A stretch of DNA of 64,000 nucleotides from a virus: the IMG/VR virus record IMGVR_UViG_3300027704_000014, positions 20,916 to 84,915 of that record. One strand, written 5' to 3'. This document shows, in pieces, positions 41,728-49,568 of the stretch (positions are counted from its first letter, which is position 1; the number at the start of each line of letters is the position of its first letter). The translations under genes were made by a program, and so were the position numbers. Under the pieces are notes generated by a model. It was not told the origin of the DNA and did not search any database. It was given only the letters and a program-made list of their open reading frames with translations.

Positions 41728-43040
41728 TCTATCAGTAACCTTGCTAATTTTGGGAACACTTTTTTAAAGTCTTCGCCTCTACGAGCATCTATTTTTCTAA
41801 CTTCATTCCTAAACACGTCTTGTAGTTGGTCCCACTTATCAGCACTTCTTGCTAATTCATGCATTGATTCTATTGCTGACATCAGCCGTGTTACCTGTCC
41901 ATACATAATTTTGGCACGACCGGGTCGACCGTCCCCTTCATAAAGATCATCTGGTGCTAAGGCTTTTAACTTTTCAAAGTATTTTAAATGTTCCGCTGCA
42001 ATAGACTCTTTGAGATCTGTTGGCATGCACTGAAATGAGAATTCTTCTGGACTGTATATAGGATTAATTTGCCAAGCACCGCCATTAGGTTCAATCCACG
42101 GTGGTATATTTTGATCTATTAAGTAATCAAAGAAACTTGTGAGTGACCCATAGTTGAAAATGCTAACAGACGTTGTAATACTTAACTCTACTATTGGTGA
42201 TCCTAGCAATGTTCTATAGTTTTTCATTACTTCGTCCCACTTAGTACCTGCTCGTATATATTCTGCTTGGTCGCCAAAGTGATCTAAACTACCGTACACC
42301 TGTACTCTATTATCAAACTTACTCCATAAGTTAAGTAAATCTTTATCTTTAAACTTTAACTTACTGAGGTTTGTATTGTAACTAAGTAATATATCTGTGC
42401 GTCCTACACGAATCATTTCTTCTAACAATTCGTAATGATCTTCTGTTATAAGAGGTTCGCCACCTGCAAAGTATGCTCGTTGTAAGTTAGGTATTTGTGC
42501 ATATAAATCTTGTTGTATTTTAGAAACATCTACAGTATTTGTAGGAATATTATAATGTTGCCCGTCTTTAGCATCTTCTATTTCCCATTGGCTACTATAC
42601 CCGCTACCACAAGTCCGACACTTCATATTACATAAGTTACTAAAACGTATGTCTAAGTAACGCATTTTAAAATCGTTTAGTGTACCATCCTCATTTGTAT
42701 CATCGAATGCAGATGGCAAGAAATGACCGTATTCACGCAAAGTTGTTTTTCTAAAACTTTCCATACTTTGTTCTTGCTTGTAACAAGTGTTACATGCATT
42801 AGGTTTTATACCGTTAAGCATATCTAGCCGCATTTTATTCATTGCCGGGCTGTTCATCCAATCGTCTATGCCGTCTTCCTGCTTACCAACAATATCTAGT
42901 GTATTTTCTGTATTAGTAATACAGCAAGGCATAATATTATGATCAGGTGTTAAGTGTATATGCATCCAAGGTAAGGCGCATAGCGATTCTTTTTTTGCCT
43001 TTTCTATATCTATGTTTGTTAAATCAATTTTCTTCTTCAT
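41724..43040 (-). CDS. Twitch-domain radical SAM paralog 3, 438 aa
   Basis: Cys21 in LCALPWMH, Cys39-40 in PCC, Cys83/86 in ACNTC, SAM core CNMKCRTC (137-144), then AYFAGGEPLITEDHY, nearly identical in this block to paralog 2. The alternation of identical and variable blocks suggests duplication followed by substrate divergence. Overlaps the 43024 gene by 17 nt. Confidence 0.88.
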   Translation of the reverse strand: MKKKIDLTNIDIEKAKKESLCALPWMHIHLTPDHNIMPCCITNTENTLDIVGKQEDGIDDWMNSPAMNKMRLDMLNGIKPNACNTCYKQEQSMESFRKTTLREYGHFLPSAFDDTNEDGTLNDFKMRYLDIRFSNLCNMKCRTCGSGYSSQWEIEDAKDGQHYNIPTNTVDVSKIQQDLYAQIPNLQRAYFAGGEPLITEDHYELLEEMIRVGRTDILLSYNTNLSKLKFKDKDLLNLWSKFDNRVQVYGSLDHFGDQAEYIRAGTKWDEVMKNYRTLLGSPIVELSITTSVSIFNYGSLTSFFDYLIDQNIPPWIEPNGGAWQINPIYSPEEFSFQCMPTDLKESIAAEHLKYFEKLKALAPDDLYEGDGRPGRAKIMYGQVTRLMSAIESMHELARSADKWDQLQDVFRNEVRKIDARRGEDFKKVFPKLARLLIE

Positions 43041-44430
43041 GGGTACTCTTACATAAGTTCCAGAAATCTTCCATCTCTGGGAATGTATCTAGGAATTGAA
43101 CGTCACGTCTTTTATCGTATTCAGTAAACCAATTATAAAAGTCAATACGTCCTTCTTTAATCTTTGCATCATCATACTGTGTGCTTTCGAAATAATCTCT
43201 TACTCTACGAAAACGCTCGTATTCTATTTCACTAAACATAGTTCGGTCGTCTTCGACTACATTATCTCTGATAAAGTCTAGGATTTCATCAAAGTATGGT
43301 AAAAATTCTTCCTTAGGAAGTATGTGCATATCATATTGTATTGGTTCTTTGAGATACGGTGTATCAAATCTAATCTTACGCACATCTTCTGATGTACCTA
43401 AGTTGTTTGGAATAATATCCTCGTATATTTTCCTCCACTCTAATATCTTTTCTAAGAAAGACTTAAAGGAAGTAACACTAAGAATATTAAATGTTACCAT
43501 GTGTGTTATGTGGCTTTGTACGCCACGTAGATATATGTCCTGATTCTTTTCCCACGTCTCTATGTCGAGTCCTGTGCGTAGATACTCTGCACGTTTGCCC
43601 CAAGTATCCATACTACTAAACATTTTAAATGCTTTAATAGAATTATTATCTCGCATCTTAGTAACGTAGTCGACTAATTTTTCCATGCGCCTTGGTGTAT
43701 AGCCCATGTTCGTATTGATATTGATTTCAATCTGAGGCTTAGGGTTCTCAATTAGATCGTCAAATGTTTTCCATGTTGTTTTGTGCAGTAATGGTTCACC
43801 ACCTGTAATACGCAATATGTTCAGCGTTTTACTTACTTCAGGCCACCATTTGTGCCATGCTTCAATATAAGGATTATCTTCTTCCCCGTTTACAGTAAAC
43901 CAGTCAATATCGTTTCTATGATTTTTTACTGTAGTATAAGGCCCATGCTTTTTAATTTCGTTCATGTATAGACTACTGTGCATTGGGTGACAGTATCCAC
44001 ACTTAAAGTTACATTCGTTACTGAATGCAATCTCAATGTATTCTGGGTTAACTTTAAAGTCTGGTGGTTGATTTAAAATCTCATCAACACGTTCTTCTTT
44101 GTATATACTTGCATTACGTTGGTGTCTATCACTGATGTGATCTCCGCCCATGTTCTCAACATTCCAGCAATACTTACAACCTTCAGGTTGTTCGCCGTTA
44201 AACATTTGTATACGTTCATCGATCTTTTGTGGAGTGTTATGTAGTACACTTGGATCGTATTTTAAATCTAGCAAAGGAATATCATGCGGCTTAGGGTGAT
44301 AACAACTATGTGTTTGCCCTCTGTGCAAATAGATTGTTGTATGATGCCATTTTGCAAGGCAGAAGGTAGGGCTAACCTCTTCAGTCATTAACAAGTCTAT
44401 TGCTTTTATTCGTTCTAGTCTTTCGCTCAT
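43024..44430 (-). CDS. Twitch-domain radical SAM paralog 4, 468 aa
   Basis: First gene of the tandem set. FCLAKWHH (Cys24), SCYHP (Cys43, where the paralogs have a double Cys), GCKYC (85/88), SAM core CNFKCGYC (140-147) and ITGGEPLLH. The missing second Cys of the PCC motif and an insert near 90-130 make it the most divergent. Translation starts after AATAGGACACGC, 16 nt from a terminator. It is likely the leader of the cluster 44.4-38.1 kb. Confidence 0.85.
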   Translation of the reverse strand: MSERLERIKAIDLLMTEEVSPTFCLAKWHHTTIYLHRGQTHSCYHPKPHDIPLLDLKYDPSVLHNTPQKIDERIQMFNGEQPEGCKYCWNVENMGGDHISDRHQRNASIYKEERVDEILNQPPDFKVNPEYIEIAFSNECNFKCGYCHPMHSSLYMNEIKKHGPYTTVKNHRNDIDWFTVNGEEDNPYIEAWHKWWPEVSKTLNILRITGGEPLLHKTTWKTFDDLIENPKPQIEININTNMGYTPRRMEKLVDYVTKMRDNNSIKAFKMFSSMDTWGKRAEYLRTGLDIETWEKNQDIYLRGVQSHITHMVTFNILSVTSFKSFLEKILEWRKIYEDIIPNNLGTSEDVRKIRFDTPYLKEPIQYDMHILPKEEFLPYFDEILDFIRDNVVEDDRTMFSEIEYERFRRVRDYFESTQYDDAKIKEGRIDFYNWFTEYDKRRDVQFLDTFPEMEDFWNLCKSTHEEEN

Positions 44431-44442
44431 GCGTGTCCTATT

Positions 44443-44467
44443 AAAAAGTGGGTGTTGCCACCCACTT
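44443..44467 (-). terminator. Intrinsic terminator between dehydrogenase and radical SAM cluster
   Basis: A 9-bp perfect stem AAGTGGGTG/CACCCACTT with TTGC loop, flanked by an A-run on the + strand that becomes a U-tract on the - strand transcript. It insulates the radical SAM cluster from the upstream gene; AATAAATA next to it may serve as a late promoter. Confidence 0.8.
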
Positions 44468-44472
44468 ATTTA

Positions 44473-45780
44473 TTACTTGATTTTACGAGTGTTACCGTAG
44501 TGTATTACTTGGCATCCTTCTACATCTGGTAATGTACGCCATGGATCTAGTATAACACTATTTTCAGCAAATGTCAACTCTGAACCGTTACCTGTTGCTA
44601 CAGTTAAAGCACCATCGCAATCTGTTGCGTTATGCTCACCATACCATCCGGGTACTGTGTCTAGTTGATCACCGTAAGTTACTCTCGGGTTATGTGCCAT
44701 TAGATATACTGCTGGATTATTTAAAATATCCATTGGCGGCATATCACCTGTTTTTTCATCATAGTAATGCAAATCGTATCCTGCTTCTGTTATGTAGTGA
44801 CCTACTAACATACTTGCTGAACCGGCTTCATATTCTACTAACGGCTTGTAAGCCTTACCGACTATAATGATTGGCATAGCATCATGTGGTGAAACTGTTG
44901 CTAATCCCATTAACCGCTTTGCCATATTCTCTGCCTGCTTTTCTCTCGAAAGCATTACAGCATCAAATAAATCATAACCTAAATTAAGTTCTTCAGCCAT
45001 CCAACGCAAGGCAATGTTATCACGTGGGTGACATGCACCACCGTCTCCCATGCCTGGTTTCATATAACCTGGTCCCATAATACGTCTATCACTAGAGGCT
45101 AGTGCATCACAAACAAGTTCTGCGTTTATGTTACCCTGTGCTTCTGCAACGTCTTGTATCATGTTTACAAGTGATACTTTTGCTGATATAAATGTGTTGT
45201 AGAAAACTTTAATACATTCACACTCGTCCCATGTTCCAATAATGTAACGTGGTTCGTTTTGCATGATTGTTTTGTAGAAATCTACTAGTTCTTTTGCATC
45301 GCCAGTTTCGCTACCATCGCTGGTACCGATCATTACCATTTCTGGATTAACCATATCCCACTTGACTGTACCCATAGCAATTAAGTATGGATTGTATACA
45401 AATCTAGCATTAGGTAATAGAGGAATGAATTCCCGTCTAACAGTACCTGGTAGTACTGTGCTGATAAGGACTATTAATTGTTCGTTGGTCGCTACTTCAT
45501 TTACTTTACGAAGGATATTTTTAACTATTGTATAGTCAAAATCCTTGTTTGGCAAATGGCTGGTAGGTGCTTTTCCATCATACTGTGGGTCATGCGGTGT
45601 AGGTACAGCAACAAAAACAATATCTTGTCCTCTTACTGCATCTTCCAACGTGTCAACCATTGTAAAGTTTTCAGGCTCTACAGGGTTAACATCATACCCA
45701 ACAACATCATGTACTTCGGCAACCATCTCGGCGCAGGCTTGTCCTAACTTGCCTACCCCAATAAATCCGATTGAGGCCAT
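44473..45780 (-). CDS. Nucleotide-sugar dehydrogenase (UDP-glucose 6-DH family), 435 aa
   Basis: Start at ATG 45780, set by CAGGAGAATACA upstream; a longer frame start would include the late promoter. GFIGVGKLG is the NAD-binding loop, VFVAVPTPHD is the family TPxxxDG position, and GGACHPRD holds the catalytic Cys (family GGxCxPKD). It oxidises a UDP-hexose to a uronic acid. Length is normal for the family. A second, shorter family member lies at 46253. GATAAATA lies 38 nt upstream. Confidence 0.88.
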   Translation of the reverse strand: MASIGFIGVGKLGQACAEMVAEVHDVVGYDVNPVEPENFTMVDTLEDAVRGQDIVFVAVPTPHDPQYDGKAPTSHLPNKDFDYTIVKNILRKVNEVATNEQLIVLISTVLPGTVRREFIPLLPNARFVYNPYLIAMGTVKWDMVNPEMVMIGTSDGSETGDAKELVDFYKTIMQNEPRYIIGTWDECECIKVFYNTFISAKVSLVNMIQDVAEAQGNINAELVCDALASSDRRIMGPGYMKPGMGDGGACHPRDNIALRWMAEELNLGYDLFDAVMLSREKQAENMAKRLMGLATVSPHDAMPIIIVGKAYKPLVEYEAGSASMLVGHYITEAGYDLHYYDEKTGDMPPMDILNNPAVYLMAHNPRVTYGDQLDTVPGWYGEHNATDCDGALTVATGNGSELTFAENSVILDPWRTLPDVEGCQVIHYGNTRKIK

Positions 45781-45817
45781 TGTATTCTCCTGTGTTGTGT
45801 ACTGTGAAGTACGCATG

Positions 45818-45825
45818 TATTTATC
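45818..45825 (-). promoter_or_regulatory. Late-type promoter GATAAATA (- strand)
   Basis: Octamer 38 nt upstream of the dehydrogenase ATG at 45780. Confidence 0.6.
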
Positions 45826-45939
45826 AAGTGGTGTCAGCAATAAACAAGTTAATTCGGCGCTTTAAGAATAAGTTGCATTAGTAAAAGAGGCACGGTTTTT
45901 GTCCCTATTCACAACTAAGTTAACGTTCCTGTTAATGAT

Positions 45940-45947
45940 GATAAATA
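45940..45947 (+). promoter_or_regulatory. Late-type promoter GATAAATA (+ strand)
   Basis: Octamer 111 nt before the small gene at 46059. The 278-nt divergent space between 45780 and 46059 holds this and the opposite-strand octamer and no other gene that I can see. Confidence 0.55.
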
Positions 45948-46058
45948 TCCTTGTAACACAACTGTAACATAAATGTTGACTAATAGTTGCAATTCACATT
46001 AGTGATAAAGGAACTACAACGATGATACTGTTTGGTTATACAAATAGGAGAAAGTATC

Positions 46059-46199
46059 ATGGCGAATCCATTAGGAATAGTAGCCAGATTAACTCGTCCA
46101 TTACGTGACACGGCATCTGACTACTTCGACAAATTTGACTCAATGATGAAAGCTGGTAATATGACAAGCATATTATCTGAGGTTTCTTTACGGAGTTAA
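46059..46199 (+). CDS. Small + strand gene, 46 aa
   Basis: ATG with AATAGGAGAAAGTATC upstream, stop TAA at 46197-46199. The product is basic at its start (MANPLGIVARLTRPLR) and helical. It stands alone on the + strand amid - strand genes, with a late-type promoter upstream and a terminator directly downstream, so it looks like a genuine one-gene transcription unit. Function unknown. Confidence 0.65.
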   Translation: MANPLGIVARLTRPLRDTASDYFDKFDSMMKAGNMTSILSEVSLRS

Positions 46200-46206
46200 T
46201 GTACGA

Positions 46207-46232
46207 AAGGGGCAGTTATTGCCCCTTTTTTT
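46207..46232 (+). terminator. Intrinsic terminator of the 46-aa gene
   Basis: AAGGGGCA, loop GTTAT, TGCCCCTT, then TTTTT. It follows the 46-aa stop by 7 nt. Confidence 0.85.
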
Positions 46233-46252
46233 ATGGTAAACCTGAATTGCTG

Positions 46253-47065
46253 CTATCTGATATCGTTGTTCTTTGATATAACTTTCTTTAACACATCTAA
46301 CTTCACCCCTGATAACTTTGCATAATAAATTAATGCATTAGTATCCTTAGGGAAACAATGTCCTCCGAAACCTTTTTTGCCATCTGTGCCCGGTACTTGC
46401 ATATGACTGTTGCCTATGCGTGGATCACTAGCTAACATATCTGTGAACTGGTCCCAATCCGGATTAGCACCACTTGCCTCAAACAATTCGTGTATCTCAT
46501 TAAAGAAGGTTACTTTAGTTGCTAACCAACTGTTAATAGTATACTTGATAAGACTTGCTGTGATTAAATCTACTTTATAAGTAGGTACAACTTTAACACT
46601 ACTGTGCCTGTTATATGCTTTTTCAACTGCATCGCAGTCTTTCCATTTACCGCCTAGCACTTGCATGTTAGGATTAATAAAATCAGAATGAGCATTTGCT
46701 TCTGTGAGGAACTCTGGGTTATATACAATCTTAACGCCAAAGTCTTTTTTCATTGTTGTTAAATGTTTAGGGGTAATAGTACTCTTAATAACTACTATGC
46801 CTTTGTATTGCCTATCGTACAAATCGCTTAGTACTTGTCTTACAATACTTACATCACAGTCATCGTGTGTTAGCTGTTGTGCTGTTGGAACGCACACAAA
46901 AGTAATGCTTGGCTCAAACGTAATTAAGTCGTCTATAGTATTGCTGTTATGTTTAGTATCAACAACAAATTGTTCTACGTTTTTATTAAAGCCAGCAATA
47001 ACACTGCCTCCAACAAAGCCTGCTCCAATAATACCTAGTTTTAGTTTACCTTGGATCGCCGACAT
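46253..47065 (-). CDS. Short nucleotide-sugar dehydrogenase, 270 aa
   Basis: KLGIIGAGFVGGSV is the NAD loop, FVCVPTAQ the TP position, and GGHCFPKD carries the catalytic Cys. The normal C-terminal UDP-binding domain (about 130-150 residues) is missing; the protein ends soon after the helical dimer region. It may work with the full-length enzyme at 44473 or bind a different substrate. It overlaps the DUF2693-like gene start region by 20 nt and shares its promoter at 47323. Confidence 0.82.
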   Translation of the reverse strand: MSAIQGKLKLGIIGAGFVGGSVIAGFNKNVEQFVVDTKHNSNTIDDLITFEPSITFVCVPTAQQLTHDDCDVSIVRQVLSDLYDRQYKGIVVIKSTITPKHLTTMKKDFGVKIVYNPEFLTEANAHSDFINPNMQVLGGKWKDCDAVEKAYNRHSSVKVVPTYKVDLITASLIKYTINSWLATKVTFFNEIHELFEASGANPDWDQFTDMLASDPRIGNSHMQVPGTDGKKGFGGHCFPKDTNALIYYAKLSGVKLDVLKKVISKNNDIR

Positions 47066-47297
47066 ACCATTCCTTTACTGTACTTGCTCTAAATGAACGC
47101 CATGCGTCTTTATCTAAACACCATACAACAAAATTATCACTTGTAGGTTCATACTTGTTTATGTTTGCTTGGCCGTTACTTAACTCTTCATTGAGAGTGC
47201 AAGGCATTATGCGTATCTCTTTTGTGTGTAGTTTTTCGAATACTACTGTGACAACACCTGCGTGTGCCTCTTTTAAAAACTTAGCTGCATCTTTCAT
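47046..47297 (-). CDS. DUF2693-like SH3-barrel phage protein, 83 aa
   Basis: AGVVTVVFEKLHTKEIRIMPCTLNEEL and then VVWCLDKDAWRSFRAS match the pattern that I recall for the short DUF2693 family in T4-like phages (small beta barrel). Function unknown. It is the first gene after a perfect consensus promoter. Confidence 0.75.
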   Translation of the reverse strand: MKDAAKFLKEAHAGVVTVVFEKLHTKEIRIMPCTLNEELSNGQANINKYEPTSDNFVVWCLDKDAWRSFRASTVKEWYVGDPR

Positions 47298-47322
47298 TAC
47301 ATTTCCTGTAGGTTAAAACACT

Positions 47323-47351
47323 ATTATATAATATCTTGACTAGGATGTCAA
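47323..47351 (-). promoter_or_regulatory. Sigma70-like promoter (- strand)
   Basis: Reading leftward: TTGACA (47351-47346), 17 nt spacer, TATAAT (47328-47323), 26 nt before the ATG at 47297. The only early-type promoter with two perfect boxes that I found on the - strand. Confidence 0.85.
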
Positions 47352-47358
47352 GAAGATT

Positions 47359-47517
47359 TTACCAGTTATGTATGTTGCCTGCTATGATAAAGAAGCATGT
47401 ACTGAAGTTTACTAACACAATAACTGTGCGTATTATTGCTATCTTATCTGCTTCTGCGTCTGTGGTACCTTCTTTCTCACCGATAGCTTTAGCCCATAAA
47501 CGCCAATACTGTTTCAT
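47359..47517 (-). CDS. Conserved phage single-pass membrane protein, 52 aa
   Basis: MKQYWRLWAKAIGEKEG at the N-terminus, then a charged helix and one membrane span (VIVLVNFSTCFFIIAG) ending IHNW. I recall near-identical short proteins in T4-like cyanophages. It starts 4 nt after the preceding gene's stop. Function unknown. Confidence 0.75.
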   Translation of the reverse strand: MKQYWRLWAKAIGEKEGTTDAEADKIAIIRTVIVLVNFSTCFFIIAGNIHNW

Positions 47518-47520
47518 GTG

Positions 47521-47871
47521 CTACTGCCCAAACTTGTATATAATTTCTGTTTCTATTTTACTTTTAAACAGAGAGGTATACTTAGTCTCTTCACTTTCGT
47601 ACTTGGTCTTAAAGATCCAGTTACCTTTCTTTACCTTGTAACCCATCTCCATACTGTGTCCGCCGGTCATAGGACCTGCTTCAATATACATGCCGTTAGC
47701 AATATACCCTAATCGTAAACTGTGGGTGTCCGTTTGAGACTTAGCGTCGTTGAATGGTAGCTCATGTGCGTATGCAACGTATCCTTGTGCATTTGCAGGA
47801 AAGGCGAATAGTATTAATAATAGTACTATTAATGCTGTTATCGATGTGTGTATCTTAGCCCTGATTGTCAT
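47521..47871 (-). CDS. Secreted/outer-membrane-type phage protein, 116 aa
   Basis: A Sec signal peptide with a hydrophobic core (ALIVLLLILFAFPANA) is cut before QGYVAY. The rest is alternating beta strands with GPMTGGHSMEMGYKVKKG, as in conserved T4-like cyanophage proteins seen from memory. Likely periplasmic or outer membrane. Overlaps the upstream gene by 4 nt. Confidence 0.68.
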   Translation of the reverse strand: MTIRAKIHTSITALIVLLLILFAFPANAQGYVAYAHELPFNDAKSQTDTHSLRLGYIANGMYIEAGPMTGGHSMEMGYKVKKGNWIFKTKYESEETKYTSLFKSKIETEIIYKFGQ

Positions 47872-48872
47872 GCTATAAGTCCTTTTTCTAATAAATCTTG
47901 TATTTGTTTTTCTCTAACCATTGCACCCCAGCGTCTCGGATTAACATACGTTTTCTTAAAGAATTTACACATTTGTTCATTTGGATTGAACAACATCATG
48001 CTATTGATAGCTTCGTTGAGTTCGTGTCCTAATCTGCATACTTCTTTGTATAACAATTCCTGTTGCCATTCAATTCTAGTATAACTGCACTTCATATCAT
48101 TGAGGCCGTCAAACTTAGGTGCTACCTCATCATAGAAGAATGTTTTAAACCAATCAAAGTCTGATATTAAATTAACGTCCCAATCACTTAGTACTGCCAT
48201 TTGGCAACCAAGTCTTGAACCATATATAGCCCATAAGCCGTTTTCTACATCAGTGCCTATGTTACTCCAAGTCTGTAATCTATTATAATTGCCATACCAT
48301 ATTTGTTGCTGAAATTCATCTGCTGGTACCCTAGTACCTTGATCTAAACTCATTTTAACACCTTCTCTAAATCCTGCTCTGAAGGCTTGAAAAGGACTTG
48401 CTGTTTGATGCACTTCACTGAATGTGTCGTTAAGTTGTATATAGTTTAGCTTCCAACAAAACTCCATACCCTCACCGTCTGTTGCGGCTTCGTGTGTGTT
48501 AATGCCTTTAGTATATTCAGTAGGCCAACATTTAAGTCCGCCATTACCGTACACTAATCCGTTGAGAATGTTCTTTGCATTCCAACTAAAGATGCTCTCT
48601 GATATGTTGTTGCCATCTAAATCAGTATCAGGAACATCTAACACTTGCTCAAAGAAGTCGTCCATGACAATGTTATCTCCATCAACTGTAATAAAGCGAT
48701 CTGTTTCTGATTGGTTAGCACATGCCTTGTGAGCGGCATCAAATCCTTTAACACCGTGTACTCGTTTTGCCCATGGCACTTTGTTTAGTAAGTCTGCCCA
48801 ATGCTCTTCGCAGTTTGGTTCGTCGTAACTGATATAAAATATATCTAGTTCTGTGACATCAATCTTTGCCAT
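47868..48872 (-). CDS. GT-A-like glycosyltransferase, 334 aa
   Basis: Opens DIFYISYDEPN and holds ITVDGDNIVMDD (Asp64-Gly-Asp66), a DxD-type metal site for nucleotide-sugar binding. A GNGGLKCWPTEY stretch and FRAGFREGVKMSL match the C-terminal domain of the 1203-residue repeat protein (GYGGVKLFPTQM, WRSAFRECVKLSL). It belongs to a phage-expanded family; the target is unknown. Late-type promoter 29 nt upstream. Confidence 0.7.
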   Translation of the reverse strand: MAKIDVTELDIFYISYDEPNCEEHWADLLNKVPWAKRVHGVKGFDAAHKACANQSETDRFITVDGDNIVMDDFFEQVLDVPDTDLDGNNISESIFSWNAKNILNGLVYGNGGLKCWPTEYTKGINTHEAATDGEGMEFCWKLNYIQLNDTFSEVHQTASPFQAFRAGFREGVKMSLDQGTRVPADEFQQQIWYGNYNRLQTWSNIGTDVENGLWAIYGSRLGCQMAVLSDWDVNLISDFDWFKTFFYDEVAPKFDGLNDMKCSYTRIEWQQELLYKEVCRLGHELNEAINSMMLFNPNEQMCKFFKKTYVNPRRWGAMVREKQIQDLLEKGLIA

Positions 48873-48887
48873 TAAATTTATTCCTGT

Positions 48888-49568
48888 TTATGTTCGCAAA
48901 TATTTATCGAACAAAGGTGCTGTATAAACTACACAATGGCGCAAGTCTGCTAATAGTTCTTTTTGTACACATTTTTCCGTAAGTAGCTCAACCATTGACA
49001 CAGTAACAGTATCAAAAATAACACCCTTCTGCTCCGGGTCGCACACATGAAATTTAAATATGCGTTTACCCTTGATTGTTGCTTGTATTGGGTATGTACC
49101 TTTAAATGATTCTTTAATTGCTTCGCTAAGTTCTATAATTGCGTAATCATCTTTTATGCTAATCATACAATCCGCTACTGTTTCAGTAGGACTGAATTCT
49201 ATTTTTATAACATCATCGTCTTTCATAGTAGCATACACTGTTGCCTGTGGTCGTAATTGCAACTCACATCTGCCATCTTTGCGTCTAACTACCCAAAACT
49301 TATTAACATCTTTGCCGTCAAGTACAGCGGTTTCTGTATTAGTGAATTCGTATGTTTGCCAAAGTGGATTAACTTCAGCCGCTGACTGAAATGTAACACT
49401 CACAATATCTCCGCGGTCATTAAAGAAAACTCTTTGAGAGCGGTATAAAGTATCTTGCTCGTCCATTAAGGCAGCAAAATTACCAGCGGATGCTTTACCT
49501 TCTAAAAAGCGATTCTTTCGTGCAAGTACTTGTGGATTAACTTCTGGCTCGTCTGGTGTAAATGTCAT
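48888..49568 (-). CDS. Hypothetical protein, 226 aa, tandem paralog 1
   Basis: Shares VLARKNRFLEGKA near its start and FDTVTVSMVELL plus a DLRHCVVYTAPLFDKY ending with the 224-aa neighbour (ALARKKRFTDAKA; FHTVTISLYDIL; FRGCSIFTLKLFDNY). Beta-rich, no known motif. Possibly structural or chaperone-like. Confidence 0.62.
   Translation of the reverse strand: MTFTPDEPEVNPQVLARKNRFLEGKASAGNFAALMDEQDTLYRSQRVFFNDRGDIVSVTFQSAAEVNPLWQTYEFTNTETAVLDGKDVNKFWVVRRKDGRCELQLRPQATVYATMKDDDVIKIEFSPTETVADCMISIKDDYAIIELSEAIKESFKGTYPIQATIKGKRIFKFHVCDPEQKGVIFDTVTVSMVELLTEKCVQKELLADLRHCVVYTAPLFDKYLRT
48901..48908 (-). promoter_or_regulatory. Late-type promoter GATAAATA inside a gene end
   Basis: The octamer encodes the Asp-Lys-Tyr codons near the end of the 226-aa gene and lies 29 nt before the GT-A-like ATG at 48872. 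Confidence 0.5.

Noticed and set aside
44549-44577. Possible - strand promoter (TTGACA, 17 nt, TATACT)
   Set aside because: Inside the dehydrogenase coding sequence and followed by a strong terminator before the next gene; probably chance.
47336-47641. 101-aa + strand frame
   Set aside because: Lies over the 52-aa and 116-aa conserved - strand genes and the - strand promoter; no ribosome site.
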